From: Pseudomonas guariconensis
GTDB taxonomy: Bacteria > Pseudomonadota > Gammaproteobacteria > Pseudomonadales > Pseudomonadaceae
Assembly: GCF_015680235.1 (NCBI RefSeq)
Contig: NZ_JADLJL010000012.1
Span: 1 to 64,000 of the forward strand
Direction: 5' to 3'
Length of the DNA stretch: 64,000 nucleotides
The notes under the pieces were generated by a model. It was given only the letters and a program-made list of their open reading frames with translations, ran no database searches and was not told the origin of the DNA. Positions 1 to 8,932 of this stretch are shown piece by piece. Position numbers and translations under genes: made by a program. How positions within the stretch are numbered: the stretch's first letter is position 1; each line of letters starts with the position of its first letter.

Positions 1-58
1 AAGCAGCCCCGGCCATCTATGCGAAAACGCTGAAAATCCAGGGGCTGCTTGGCAGCCC

Positions 59-86
59 TTTCGCGGCGCGAGGCCGCTCCTACAGG
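59..86. repeat. REP-like palindrome downstream of fliG
   Basis: A short palindrome of the pseudomonad REP type (TCGCGGCGCGAGGCCGCTCC core) lies right after the fliG stop codon. Positions 1-10 and 41-50 form a further 10-bp inverted repeat (AAGCAGCCCC / GGGGCTGCTT) that could fold in the transcript. No gene is visible in 1-94. The next gene of the flagellar cluster, if present, lies outside the window. Confidence 0.6.
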
Positions 87-94
87 GGGCTGGA

Positions 95-1114
95 TCAGAT
101 CATTTCCTCGGCGCCCTTGCCGCCGAGCACGATTTCGCCCGCCTCGGCCATGCGCCGTGCAATGGTGAGGATCTCCTTCTGCGCCGTTTCCACGTCGCTG
201 ACCCGCACCGGGCCCTTGGCCTCCAGGTCGTCACGCAGCAGCTCCGAAGCACGCTTGGACATGTTGCGGAAAATCTTGTCCTTGACCTTCTCGTCGGCGC
301 CCTTGAGCGAAACCACCAGCACGTCGGAGGACACCTCGCGCAGCAGCGCCTGGATGCCACGGTCGTCGACGTCGGCCAGGTTGTTGAAGACGAACATCAA
401 GTCTTCGATCTGCTCGGACAGGTCGCCATCGATCTCGCGGATCGAGTCCATCAGCTGACCTTCCACGGAGCTGTCCAGGAAGTTCATGATGTCGGCCGCC
501 CGCTTGATGCCGCCCAGGGTGGTGCGCGCGGCGTTGGAGTTGCCGGAGAACTGCTTCTCGAGAATCTGGTTGAGCTCCTTGAGCGCCGCCGGCTGCACCG
601 TGTTGAGCGAAGACACGCGCAGGATGATGTCCAGGCGCACCTTGTGGTCGAAATTGCTCAGCACCTCGCCGGCCTGGTCGGGGTCCAGGTAGGCGACCAC
701 GATCGCCTGGATCTGCGGGTGCTCGTAGCGAATGACGTCGGCCACGGCACGCGGCTCCATCCACTTGAGGCTGTCCAGGCCGCTGGTGTTGCCACCGAGC
801 AGGATGCGGTCGATCAGGCCGTTGGCCTTGTCCTCGCCCAGGGCCTGGTTGAGCATCTTGCGGATGTAGCCGTCCGAACCCACGCCCAGGCTGGTCTGGT
901 CGCCGACGATCTCGACGAACTCGCTCATCACCTGCTCGACCTGCTCACGGTGCACGTTGCCCATCTGCGCCATGGCCACACCGACCCGCTGCACTTCCTT
1001 TGGCCCCATGTGACGCAGCACCTGGGCGGCGTCGGTCTCGCCCAGGGACAGCAGAAGGATCGCCGCCTTGTCGACGCGGCTCAGCTTGGCGGTAACGGCT
1101 CGGTTGTCACTCAT
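95..1114 (-). CDS. fliG: Flagellar motor switch protein FliG
   Basis: A 339-residue protein of normal FliG length. FliG sits on the cytoplasmic face of the MS ring; its C-terminal domain meets the stator and turns torque into rotation. The sequence shows the FliG N-terminal helical domain (AAILLLSLGE near residues 19-28), the middle domain with the EHPQ motif (YEHPQIQAIV), and a C-terminal domain with the charged torque helix region (DDRGIQALLREV, then KDKIFRNMSKRA). The start ATG overlaps the fliF stop by 8 nt (1107-1114), which implies translational coupling. The usual fliH/fliI continuation is not visible because the window begins here. Confidence 0.97.
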   Translation of the reverse strand: MSDNRAVTAKLSRVDKAAILLLSLGETDAAQVLRHMGPKEVQRVGVAMAQMGNVHREQVEQVMSEFVEIVGDQTSLGVGSDGYIRKMLNQALGEDKANGLIDRILLGGNTSGLDSLKWMEPRAVADVIRYEHPQIQAIVVAYLDPDQAGEVLSNFDHKVRLDIILRVSSLNTVQPAALKELNQILEKQFSGNSNAARTTLGGIKRAADIMNFLDSSVEGQLMDSIREIDGDLSEQIEDLMFVFNNLADVDDRGIQALLREVSSDVLVVSLKGADEKVKDKIFRNMSKRASELLRDDLEAKGPVRVSDVETAQKEILTIARRMAEAGEIVLGGKGAEEMI

Positions 1115-2888
1115 CGGCGTTGATCCACTCTTTCACGACCTGGGCCACGCGGCCCGGGTCTTCGGCCACCAGGCCTTTGATTGCGTTGAGCTGTGCTTCG
1201 TAGCCCTCGCTGGGGCTAGGCAACAGAATGCTTTGCGGGCCACCGAGGGTGACGCGGTCGTTGGCCAGTTCGCCATCCAGACCGATCATCCCGCCCAGCT
1301 CCATGTCGCTGTCGGTGGCAGCGGCCTGCTTGCCACCGCCGGTGATGTTGTTGAGCACCGGGCGCAGCACGCCGAATACCAGCACCAGGATAAACACCAC
1401 GCCCAGCACCTGCTTGACGATGTCCCAGAACCACGGCTGCGAGTAGAACGGAATGTCGGCCAGCTCCACACCACGGTCGGCGGAGAACGGCACGTTGACC
1501 ACGGTCACGCTGTCGCCGCGGCTGGCATCGAAGCCGACCGCGTCCTGCACCAGGCGAGTGAAGCGCGCCAGGTCTTCGGCGCCCCAGGGCGCACGGGTGG
1601 TCTCGCCGGTAGCGGCATCGACCTTGACCTGGTCGTCCACCACCACCGCCACCGACAAGCGGGTCAGGCGCCCTTGTTGCTGGCGGGTATGGCTGATGGA
1701 ACGGTCCAGCTCGAAGTTCTTGGTGGTCTGTTGACGTTTGTCGGCCGGGTAAGGCGCGAGCATCGGCTGGCCGGTGGCGGGGTCCATGATCTGCTGGCCA
1801 TTGGCATCGACCAGCGGTTGCCCAGGCTGGATCGCGCCCGCAGGCGGTGCGGCGGCCGTGGCGTTTTCAGGGGCCGCGGCACCGGCCGGCGGCTGGTTGC
1901 TCAGGGCACCCGGCACACCTTGCGGCGGCTGGCTGCTGGTGCGCTGCTCGTTCACCGACTGCTCGCTGCGCAGGGCCGGCTGGTCGGGGTTGAACTGCTC
2001 GGAGGTGGACTCCACCGCGCTGAAGTCGACGTCGGCGGACACCTCGGCCTTGTAGCGGTCGTTGCCCAACACCGGCTGCAGGATGTTGTGCACGCGCTGG
2101 GTAAGCATACCTTCCATGCGGCGGCTGTAGTCGAACTGCTTGCCGGCCATGGTCAGGGCGGTGTCCTGCAACTGTTCGGACAACAGATTGCCCTTCTGGT
2201 CGACCACGGTGACCTGGGACTTGTCCAGCTCCGGCACACTGGTGGCGACCAGGTTGACGATGGCCATCACCTGCCCGGCTTCCAGGGCACGGCCTGGGTA
2301 CAGCTCGACCAGTACCGATGCGCTGGGCTTGCGCTCGTCACGCACGAACACCGAGCTCTTGGGGATTGCCAGGTGCACGCGAGCGGCCTTGACGTTGTTC
2401 AGGCTCGAGACTGTACGCGCCAGTTCGCCTTCCAGGCCACGGCGGTAGCGGGTGGCCTCCATGAACTGGCTGGTGCCCAGGCCTTGCTCCTTGTCGAGGA
2501 TCTCGAAGCCGATGTTGCCATCGCTGGGCGCAACGCCTGCGGCCGCGAGCTTCATGCGCGCGCGGGACAGGTCGTCGGCCTTGACCAGCAAGGCACCAGA
2601 GTTGGGCTCCACGCGGTAGCCGATATCGGCCGAGGCCAGCGTATCCATGACCTGCTTGGCATCCAGGCCCGCCAGGCTGCCGTACAGCGGCCGGTAGTCC
2701 GGTTGCTGCGACCAGAGCACCACGGCAAAGCCGATCGCCACGCTGGCGGCCAGCCCGACCAACAGACCGACCTGCCGCAGCATGGGCATCTGCGAGATGT
2801 TTTCCAGGAACGCCATGCCGAACAGCGGCGGCTTGGCCGCTGGCGGACCGCTCTTGGCGGGGGCGTTATCGACGACTGCTTCGGCCAT
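1107..2888 (-). CDS. fliF: Flagellar MS-ring protein FliF
   Basis: A 593-residue FliF, the inner-membrane protein that forms the MS ring and the housing of the flagellar export gate. A first membrane helix lies around residues 40-60 (LVGLAASVAIGFAVVLW) and a second around 465-485 (VLGVVFILVLVFGVL). Between them are the periplasmic ring-building motifs, with a Pro/Ala/Gln-rich linker near 315-365. The cytoplasmic C-terminus, ending in VVKEWINADE, is the FliG-binding tail. It lies between fliE (14 nt upstream) and fliG (overlapping) in a fliE-fliF-fliG operon. Confidence 0.97.
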   Translation of the reverse strand: MAEAVVDNAPAKSGPPAAKPPLFGMAFLENISQMPMLRQVGLLVGLAASVAIGFAVVLWSQQPDYRPLYGSLAGLDAKQVMDTLASADIGYRVEPNSGALLVKADDLSRARMKLAAAGVAPSDGNIGFEILDKEQGLGTSQFMEATRYRRGLEGELARTVSSLNNVKAARVHLAIPKSSVFVRDERKPSASVLVELYPGRALEAGQVMAIVNLVATSVPELDKSQVTVVDQKGNLLSEQLQDTALTMAGKQFDYSRRMEGMLTQRVHNILQPVLGNDRYKAEVSADVDFSAVESTSEQFNPDQPALRSEQSVNEQRTSSQPPQGVPGALSNQPPAGAAAPENATAAAPPAGAIQPGQPLVDANGQQIMDPATGQPMLAPYPADKRQQTTKNFELDRSISHTRQQQGRLTRLSVAVVVDDQVKVDAATGETTRAPWGAEDLARFTRLVQDAVGFDASRGDSVTVVNVPFSADRGVELADIPFYSQPWFWDIVKQVLGVVFILVLVFGVLRPVLNNITGGGKQAAATDSDMELGGMIGLDGELANDRVTLGGPQSILLPSPSEGYEAQLNAIKGLVAEDPGRVAQVVKEWINADE

Positions 2889-2902
2889 GACTCACCTTGC
2901 CC

Positions 2903-3235
2903 TCAAACCGGCATCTGCATGATGTCCTGGTACGCCTGGACCAGTTTGTTACGCACCTGGGTCAGGGCCTGGAACGATACGGAGGCTTTCTGCGAAGCAA
3001 TCATCACGTCGGTCAGGTCGACACCGCTCTTGCCGATCTCGAAGGCGTTGGCCAGCTGGGTAGAGGCCTGCTGGGTCTCGTGCACCTTGCCGATGGCCTG
3101 GCCGAGCATGTCGGCGAAGCTGCTCTGGCCCGGGGCCAGCTCCGGCGCGGCAGCGATCTTGGGCTGGGACATGGCTTCGGCCTGCATGGCACGCATGTCC
3201 AGCATCAGACGATTGAATTCAACACCTTGGGTCAT
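2903..3235 (-). CDS. fliE: Flagellar hook-basal body protein FliE
   Basis: A 110-residue FliE, the adaptor between the MS ring and the proximal rod. Typical features are the C-terminal segment with [24 protein letters not shown] and a final amphipathic helix ending in YQDIMQM. It is the first gene of the fliEFG operon. A sigma54 promoter sits about 60 nt upstream of the start codon. Confidence 0.96.
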   Translation of the reverse strand: MTQGVEFNRLMLDMRAMQAEAMSQPKIAAAPELAPGQSSFADMLGQAIGKVHETQQASTQLANAFEIGKSGVDLTDVMIASQKASVSFQALTQVRNKLVQAYQDIMQMPV

Positions 3236-3295
3236 GGATTTCTCTCTCCGGCGGCCGCATTTTTTTGACGCTCATGCAGCGAATGGGCTGGAACT

Positions 3296-3311
3296 AGCAA
3301 CAAGAGTGCCA
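3296..3311 (-). promoter_or_regulatory. Sigma54 promoter for fliE operon
   Basis: On the minus strand the site reads TGGCACTCTTGTTGCT, matching the RpoN consensus TGGCACG-N4-TTGCW with exact GG-N10-GC spacing. It lies about 60 nt upstream of the fliE ATG. In P. aeruginosa the fliE operon is RpoN-dependent and FleR-controlled, which fits. Confidence 0.85.
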
Positions 3312-3377
3312 GCCCTGCAAAACTTCCAGCGGCAAGCTGCAAGTAACCTCCTCGACTCCGAGGGCAGCACTGCACCC

Positions 3378-3401
3378 GTGGGAGCCGGCTTGCCGGCGAT
3401 T
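3378..3401. repeat. REP palindrome
   Basis: GGGAGCCGGCTTGCCGGCGA-type palindrome in the gap between fliE and fleR. This gap (3236-3444) otherwise holds only the fliE promoter. Confidence 0.7.
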
Positions 3402-3444
3402 GGGCTGCGTAGCAGCCCCAATGTGCTTGCTTGCGGCTTATGGC

Positions 3445-4818
3445 TCAGCCGTACAGGCTGGCCTCGACGTCGAACCCGGCATCACGCATCTGCGCCAGCT
3501 TGTAGCGCAGGGTACGCGGGCTGATTCCCAGCCGTTCGGCGGCCTCCTTGCGCCGGCCCCGCTCGGCACGCAGGGTGTCGATGATCATCTGGAATTCGTG
3601 GCGACGCATGTCATCGCCCAGCCCGCCCCGCTCGGCAGGCGCTTCGTTCACGGCGTGCGTCGGAGTAGGCAGGGGCGCCGACAGGGGGATGACACCCGCC
3701 AGACAGAAATCCGCCGCCTCGATCACCCCGCCCTGCTGCAGGATCAAGGCCCGCTGCAGGGCATTGTCCAGCTCGCGCACGTTGCCCGGCCAGGCATGCC
3801 CCTGCAGGCAGGCCCGCGCCTCGGCCGACAAGCGCACCGGGGCATGTTTCATCTTCGCCACGTGGCGTGCCAGCAGGCGCTCGGCCAACGGCAGGATATC
3901 GGCGCTGCGCTCGCGCAACGGGCGCCAGGCCAGCGGGAAGACCGACAGGCGATAGTAGAGGTCTTCACGGAAACGCCCGGCGGCCACCTCGCCTTCGAGG
4001 TCGCGGTTGGTAGTGGCCAGCACGCGGATGTCCAGGGTAATCGGCTTGCGCCCCCCCACCCGCTCGACCTCCCGCTCCTGCAGCACACGCAGGAGCTTGG
4101 CCTGCAGGCCCAGGGGCATTTCGGAAATCTCGTCGAGCAGCAAGGTGCCGCCGTCGGCCTGTTCGAACTTGCCCGCCTGGGCGGCGATGGCACCGGTGAA
4201 AGCCCCTTTCTCGTGGCCGAACAGGGTCGCCTCGAGCATATTGTCGGGGATCGCCGCGCAGTTGATCGCCACGAAGGGCTGCGCTGCACGGGGCGATTGC
4301 TGGTGGATGTAGCGTGCCAGGACTTCCTTGCCGGTGCCGGACTCACCAGAGATCAGCACGGTGGAATCGCTGCGCGCCACCCGCGCCGCCAGCTCCAGCA
4401 ACTGCCGGCTGGCCGGCTCGCAGGCCACCGGCCCCTCTTCATCCGCACCGCCCACGCGGCCGGCAGCGTGACGCTCCACCAGGCTGATCAGCGCCTTGGG
4501 CTCGAACGGTTTGACCAGGTAGTCGACGGCTCCTTGACGCATAGCCTCGACTGCCCGTTCCACGGCCGCATGGGCCGTCATCAGCAGCACCGGCAGCTGC
4601 GGATGCAGGCTGCGTAGCTGCGCCAACAACTGGTGCCCATCCATGCCCGGCATGTTCACATCACTGACCACCAGGCTGAATGCCTCGCCGGCTACCGCTT
4701 CGAGCGCTTCTTCGCCACTGCCCACGGCGCGGTAGGTGAAACCGCCGATTTCCAGGGTATCGCCAAGCGCCTGGCGTAGGACACGGTCGTCCTCCACCAG
4801 CAGGACCTTCACAGCCAT
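3445..4818 (-). CDS. fleR: Sigma54-dependent response regulator FleR
   Basis: A 457-residue NtrC-type activator. The receiver domain (residues 1-120) has acidic residues at 10-11, phospho-acceptor Asp53 (VVSDVNMPG) and Lys104 (LVKPF). The AAA+ domain has Walker A GESGTGKE (158-165) and the sigma54-contact loop GAFTGA. A Fis-type helix-turn-helix ends the protein (AAERLGISPRTLRYKLAQM). I start it at MAVKVLLVEDD (4818) rather than at a longer upstream reading frame, because that residue begins a canonical receiver domain and its ATG overlaps the fleS stop (TAATG). With FleS it activates the class III basal-body and hook operons. Confidence 0.95.
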   Translation of the reverse strand: MAVKVLLVEDDRVLRQALGDTLEIGGFTYRAVGSGEEALEAVAGEAFSLVVSDVNMPGMDGHQLLAQLRSLHPQLPVLLMTAHAAVERAVEAMRQGAVDYLVKPFEPKALISLVERHAAGRVGGADEEGPVACEPASRQLLELAARVARSDSTVLISGESGTGKEVLARYIHQQSPRAAQPFVAINCAAIPDNMLEATLFGHEKGAFTGAIAAQAGKFEQADGGTLLLDEISEMPLGLQAKLLRVLQEREVERVGGRKPITLDIRVLATTNRDLEGEVAAGRFREDLYYRLSVFPLAWRPLRERSADILPLAERLLARHVAKMKHAPVRLSAEARACLQGHAWPGNVRELDNALQRALILQQGGVIEAADFCLAGVIPLSAPLPTPTHAVNEAPAERGGLGDDMRRHEFQMIIDTLRAERGRRKEAAERLGISPRTLRYKLAQMRDAGFDVEASLYG

Positions 4819-6035
4819 TACACGACCTCCCGTGACCGACCGTCGATCAACGGCAACACCACTTGCACGCAAGTGCCGCGTCCGACCTTGGAGCGAATGC
4901 CCAGGTTGCCCTGGTGCGCACGCATCACAGCCTTGACCACTGCCAGGCCCAAGCCAGTGCCGGTGGTCTTTGTGGTGAGGAAGGGTTCGCCCAGGCGTGC
5001 CAGCAGGTCGGCATCGATGCCGCTGCCGGCATCGCTGACGCACAGGTGCAAGGCCTGCCCACGGCGATACAGGTGGACCTTGAGGCGCGCCGGACCCTGG
5101 CTGGCCTGCAAGGCGTTCTCGATCAGGTTGAGCAGGGCACCGACCAGGGTGTCGCGGTTGCACAGCAGCTCACCCAGATGGCTGTCGCACTGCCAGCGCA
5201 CCGCATGCCCCTGGACATGGGCCTGAGCTGCCTGTTGCAGGGCCTGGAACAAGGCCTTGGGGCTGATGCGATCACCCAGCGGCAGCTCGCCACGGGCGAA
5301 CACCAGCATGTCGCGGACCTGGTGCTCAAGCTCATGCAGGCGCTCTTTGAGGTTACCGGCAAAGCGTTGCCGGGTTTCCTGCGGCAGCTCCTTCTCGCCA
5401 TCGGCCAGGTGACTGGCATAGAGCATCGCCGCCGACAAGGGCGTGCGAATCTGATGGGCCAGGGAGGCGACCATGCGCCCCAGGGACGACAAGCGCTCGT
5501 GGCGCGCCAGCTGGTCTTGCAGGCGACGGGTTTCAGTCAGGTCGTTGAGCAACACCAACTGCCCGGGCTCGGCATCCAAAGAACGGGTGGCGATGGACAG
5601 GCGTCGGCCATCGCGCAGGGAGACTTCGTGACCGTCATCCTTGCGCGGCGCGAAACTGCGCGCGATCACCTGCCGCCACAGCTCACCCACCAGCGGTTCG
5701 CCGAGCAGCTCGCAGGCGGCCGGGTTGGCCTCGCGCACGTAGCCCTGGGCATCGATCACGATCACCCCGCCGGGCAGTAGGTCGAGCAGGTTCTGCAAGC
5801 GATTGGCCAGGCGCTCCTTCTCGTCCAGCTCGGCCATGCGCTGGGCGCTGACCACCGCCAACTCGCCCTTCAGTTCGCTGACGCGCGCTTCGAGCAAGCT
5901 GTAGGACTCGTTGAGCTGGCTGGACACCTGGCTGAACAAGGCAAACGCCTGCTCCAGGCCCTGGCGGCTGGCCTGCTCGACCGGGCTGCGCCCGTGCGGG
6001 TCGGGAATTCGGGAGATGTGGGCGGCCTGGGGCAT
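4818..6035 (-). CDS. fleS: Sensor histidine kinase FleS
   Basis: A 405-residue soluble kinase without membrane segments. An N-terminal coiled region is followed by a PAS domain (about 80-165), a HisKA domain with His194 (SLAHQIRTPL) and a C-terminal ATPase domain (NLIENALQAS, DAGSGID, TTKTTGTGLGL). FleS phosphorylates FleR, encoded immediately downstream with a 1-nt overlap. A sigma54 site is found 54 nt upstream, consistent with FleQ control of fleSR in P. aeruginosa. Confidence 0.94.
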   Translation of the reverse strand: MPQAAHISRIPDPHGRSPVEQASRQGLEQAFALFSQVSSQLNESYSLLEARVSELKGELAVVSAQRMAELDEKERLANRLQNLLDLLPGGVIVIDAQGYVREANPAACELLGEPLVGELWRQVIARSFAPRKDDGHEVSLRDGRRLSIATRSLDAEPGQLVLLNDLTETRRLQDQLARHERLSSLGRMVASLAHQIRTPLSAAMLYASHLADGEKELPQETRQRFAGNLKERLHELEHQVRDMLVFARGELPLGDRISPKALFQALQQAAQAHVQGHAVRWQCDSHLGELLCNRDTLVGALLNLIENALQASQGPARLKVHLYRRGQALHLCVSDAGSGIDADLLARLGEPFLTTKTTGTGLGLAVVKAVMRAHQGNLGIRSKVGRGTCVQVVLPLIDGRSREVV

Positions 6036-6088
6036 CGTGCTCTCTCGCGTGGCTGACCGTCATAAAACCGGTATGTTGCCAGCGATGT

Positions 6089-6104
6089 AGCAATAGGCGT
6101 GCCG
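6089..6104 (-). promoter_or_regulatory. Sigma54 promoter for fleSR
   Basis: The minus strand reads CGGCACGCCTATTGCT, which has GG-N10-GC spacing and an almost perfect RpoN consensus. It is 54 nt upstream of the fleS ATG and is expected to be activated by FleQ. Confidence 0.85.
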
Positions 6105-6138
6105 GGTATGCTTCCCCGGGACGCCCTGCTCTGCCCCT

Positions 6139-6410
6139 ATCGCCGGCAAGCCGGCTCTCATAGAACAACGCATAACTATTTGATTTTGCGGGTCCTTGTG
6201 GGAGCGGGCTTGTCCCGCGATCAAGGGCGAAGCCCTTGCCAGGCGACGGTGATATCCGGCCCGGCCCAATCGCGGGACAAGCCCGCTCCCACAGGGGGGC
6301 GGCGCTAACCGCTTGTTCTCTGCGCGACAGCGCAGCCCGAAGGGCTGGGTAATCTCCCACAAGGTTCAGCGTGTTCGGCCTCTGTGGGAGCCGGCTTGCC
6401 GGCGATAGGG
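6139..6410. repeat. REP cluster between fleS and fleQ
   Basis: Four REP palindromes lie at about 6139-6163, 6198-6221, 6269-6295 and 6383-6410, in alternating orientation and of two sequence families (GCCGGCAAGCCGGC and CGCGGGACAAGCCCGC). The pair 6198-6295 with its spacer forms a composite unit that recurs near 39,600 and 39,980-40,055. The spacer at 6166-6189 recurs near 42,980 and 40,070. No gene is seen in 6105-6447. Confidence 0.8.
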
Positions 6411-6447
6411 CTGCACAGCAGCCCTGATTATGCAGAAGCAACAGGCG

Positions 6448-7923
6448 TCAACCTTCCGCCTGGTCGTCCCCTTCTCGGCGGCTCATGCCGTACTTGCGCA
6501 TCTTCTCCACCAGCGTGGTGCGGCGGATACGCAGGCGCTCGGCGGCCCGCGCGACGATGCCGTTGGCGTCGTCCAATGCCTGCTGGATCAACCCCTGTTC
6601 GAGATTGCCCAGGTAATCCTTGAGGTCCAGCCCTTCAGGCGGCAGCATCGCATGGCTGGAGAAGCCCGGTGCATGGCCGTTGATCGCCGCCCGCTCTTCG
6701 AGGTCGCTGCGCAGGCTGTCGACCAACTGCTCGTCCTCGTCATCGACGTAGCGGAATTTCTTCGGCAACTCGGAAACCCCAATCACCCCATACGGGTGCA
6801 TGATCGCCATCCGCTCGACCAGGTTGGCCAGCTCGCGCACGTTACCCGGCCAGCCATGGCGGCACAGGGACATGATCGACGCCGAGTTGAAGCGGATGGA
6901 ACCGCGCTTCTCGTGCTCCATGCGCGAGATCAGCTCGTTCATCAGCAGCGGAATATCCTCGACCCGCTCCCGCAGCGGCGCCATCTCGATGGGGAAGACA
7001 TTCAGGCGATAGTACAGGTCTTCGCGGAAAGTACCCTCCTCGATCATGGTCTCGAGGTTCTTGTGGGTCGCCGCGATGATGCGCACATCGATGCTCTGGG
7101 TCTTGTTGCTGCCCACCCGCTCGAAGGTGCGCTCCTGCAACACGCGCAGCAGCTTGACCTGCATCGGCAGCGGCATGTCGCCGATCTCGTCGAGGAACAA
7201 GGTACCGCCGTTGGCCAGCTCGAAGCGCCCCGCACGACTGGTGATCGCCCCAGTGAAGGCCCCCTTCTCGTGGCCGAACAGCTCGCTCTCGAGCAACTCG
7301 GCCGGGATCGCCCCGCAGTTGACCGGCACGAACGGCGCTTCACGACGCTTGGAGTGGTAGTGCAGATTGCGCGCCACCACTTCCTTGCCGGTACCGGACT
7401 CGCCGAGGATCAGCACGCTGGCATCGGTATCGGCCACCTGCTGCATCATCTGCCGCACATGCTGGATGGCCCGGCTGGTGCCCACCAGGCTGCGGAACAG
7501 GTTCGGTTCGCGCTGGCGGCCACGCTCGCGGGCCTGGTCGTACATCTCGCGATAGACCTGGGCACGGTGCAGCGAATCGAGCAACTGGCTATAGCTCGGC
7601 GGCATCTCGAGGTTGAACAGAACGCGACGGCGCAGGTCTTCCGGGAACTCCGCAGAAGAAATTTCACCTAAAAGCAGAACCGGAAGGAACTCATCCCAGG
7701 TTGCCACTGTCTTAAGGAGCCCCAGCACACCGCCTGGAGCATTCACGGTCCCGATCAACACGCACAACACGTCGCGACTCGAAGACAAAGACTCTACCGC
7801 CTGCTGCCAATCTTGGCTGGAGCAGGAGAGGTTTTCTTCGCCTAGAAAATTCAGGACCACCGCCAGATCGCGGCGGCGTTCGCTGTCGTCATCGATCAGG
7901 AGGATCTTGGTTTCACGCCACAT
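6448..7923 (-). CDS. fleQ: Flagellar/biofilm master regulator FleQ
   Basis: A 491-residue sigma54 activator at the top of the pseudomonad flagellar hierarchy; it also represses exopolysaccharide genes and binds c-di-GMP. The N-terminal receiver-like domain lacks a normal phosphorylation pocket, as in known FleQ. The c-di-GMP-binding LFRS motif is at residues 142-145, exactly the P. aeruginosa position. Walker A GESGTGKE is at 174-181, the sigma54-contact loop GAFTGA follows, and a Fis-type HTH lies near the C-terminus ([21 protein letters not shown]). It is transcribed alone, with a likely sigma70 promoter upstream. Confidence 0.96.
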   Translation of the reverse strand: MWRETKILLIDDDSERRRDLAVVLNFLGEENLSCSSQDWQQAVESLSSSRDVLCVLIGTVNAPGGVLGLLKTVATWDEFLPVLLLGEISSAEFPEDLRRRVLFNLEMPPSYSQLLDSLHRAQVYREMYDQARERGRQREPNLFRSLVGTSRAIQHVRQMMQQVADTDASVLILGESGTGKEVVARNLHYHSKRREAPFVPVNCGAIPAELLESELFGHEKGAFTGAITSRAGRFELANGGTLFLDEIGDMPLPMQVKLLRVLQERTFERVGSNKTQSIDVRIIAATHKNLETMIEEGTFREDLYYRLNVFPIEMAPLRERVEDIPLLMNELISRMEHEKRGSIRFNSASIMSLCRHGWPGNVRELANLVERMAIMHPYGVIGVSELPKKFRYVDDEDEQLVDSLRSDLEERAAINGHAPGFSSHAMLPPEGLDLKDYLGNLEQGLIQQALDDANGIVARAAERLRIRRTTLVEKMRKYGMSRREGDDQAEG

Positions 7924-8027
7924 GCGTTAGCAACTTCCCTAGTCATTTCGTCGCCCGAGGGCGTGCTCGACATCATTCCGACTGAATGATCAGTGCTCGG
8001 ACGTCTGAATTTGCGAAAACAGTCACT

Positions 8028-8056
8028 AGTTAAGTCAAAAAAGAGCACACAGTCAA
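8028..8056 (-). promoter_or_regulatory. Candidate sigma70 promoter for fleQ
   Basis: On the minus strand TTGACT (-35, 8051-8056) is followed after 17 nt by TTAACT (-10, 8028-8033). The -10 match is weak. fleQ is known to be transcribed by sigma70 in P. aeruginosa, and the surrounding 7924-8090 gap is AT-rich. Confidence 0.5.
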
Positions 8057-8090
8057 ATTAATGGCGCGTGTTTTTTTGTACCGTCCAGCG

Positions 8091-8387
8091 TCAGCTGAAC
8101 AGATGGTATACCTTTGCGGCGCTCTTCGCCTGACGAATCTGTGTCAATTCATCGACCAGAGATTGACGTTCGCCACTTGCAATATCAATAAGTTGGCGAT
8201 AAACCCCAAGCAATTGCTCTAGACTGCCCTTCACGGCCGCCTCGTCGACCCGCGCTTCAGCCAGCACATCATCGACACACAGCCGGCATTCGAGGTCCAG
8301 TTCCCCGATCGCATCCCAATCCCGGCTCGCCAACGCCGCGAGCAGCGCTTCACGGGTCTGCTCGATACGCTCGATCACCTGGCTCAT
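8091..8387 (-). CDS. fliT: FliT-like flagellar chaperone
   Basis: A 98-residue, mostly helical, acidic protein directly after fliS (15 nt gap). By position and size it corresponds to FliT, which chaperones the filament cap FliD. Sequence conservation in this family is low, so the name rests mainly on context. I start it at MSQVIERIEQ (8387), because GGAGG sits 5 nt upstream there; a TTG 12 nt earlier overlaps that ribosome-binding site and is unlikely. Confidence 0.75.
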   Translation of the reverse strand: MSQVIERIEQTREALLAALASRDWDAIGELDLECRLCVDDVLAEARVDEAAVKGSLEQLLGVYRQLIDIASGERQSLVDELTQIRQAKSAAKVYHLFS

Positions 8388-8402
8388 CGCAACCTCCAAA
8401 AA

Positions 8403-8798
8403 TCAGACGGACGGTGACTCGTCGCCAATCGCATCCCAGCCTTCCTTGACGGTGATCAGCAGGCGTGCCACTTCATCGATGATCGCCGGGTCGTTCTGCA
8501 CGTTGGCCTCGACCAACCGGCGGCTCATGTAGGTATACAGGCTATCCAGATCGGCAAGGCTATCGCCGTGGTTCTCCAGATCCAGACCTTCGCGCAGACC
8601 ACCGATGATATCAATGGCCTTGCCGATCAGGATGCCGCGCTGGGCAATGTCGTTACGCGCCATGGCGCCCTTGGCCTGGGCCAGACGGTCGAGGCCGCCT
8701 TGCATGAGCATCTGCACCAGACGATGCGGGCTGGCCTCGGAGGTCTGCGCCACACTATTGACTTTCTGGTACTGCCGAAGGGCCAACATCGGGTTCAT
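8403..8798 (-). CDS. fliS: Flagellin export chaperone FliS
   Basis: A 131-residue FliS. It binds flagellin in the cytoplasm and prevents early polymerisation. Family features include the N-terminal ALRQYQKVNSVAQTSEASPHRLVQMLMQGG segment (interrupted here for length) and a helical bundle with SLYTYMSRRLVEAN. It is the first gene of a fliS-fliT unit that has its own sigma28 promoter and is separated from fliD by a terminator. Confidence 0.95.
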   Translation of the reverse strand: MNPMLALRQYQKVNSVAQTSEASPHRLVQMLMQGGLDRLAQAKGAMARNDIAQRGILIGKAIDIIGGLREGLDLENHGDSLADLDSLYTYMSRRLVEANVQNDPAIIDEVARLLITVKEGWDAIGDESPSV

Positions 8799-8838
8799 GG
8801 ATCTACCTCGTTGCAGCGAAAAGGTTGCGTATACCTAT

Positions 8839-8865
8839 GTATCGTCGGTTCGTCAAAAAACTTTA
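8839..8865 (-). promoter_or_regulatory. Sigma28 (FliA) promoter for fliST
   Basis: Minus strand TAAA (8862-8865), 15-nt spacer, GACGATAC (8839-8846), against the consensus TAAA-N15-GCCGATAA. The site lies between the fliD terminator and the fliS start, about 40 nt upstream of the latter. Confidence 0.75.
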
Positions 8866-8875
8866 GCGGGGAAGC

Positions 8876-8913
8876 AAAAAGCCCGGCGCATCAAGGTGAT
8901 GCTACCGGGCTTT
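8876..8913 (-). terminator. Rho-independent terminator after fliD
   Basis: A GC-rich hairpin (GCCCGG...CCGGGC, with an inner GCATC/GATGC stem) is followed on the minus strand by a run of T. It ends the flaG-fliD transcript before fliS. Confidence 0.85.
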
Positions 8914-8932
8914 CAAAGTCGATCACGTCGAA

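Noticed and set aside
1068..3524. 818-codon plus-strand reading frame opposite fliF and fliE
   Set aside because: It is antisense to well-conserved flagellar genes. The composition (His/Gln/Gly/Ala-rich) is what GC-rich third-position bias produces on the other strand.
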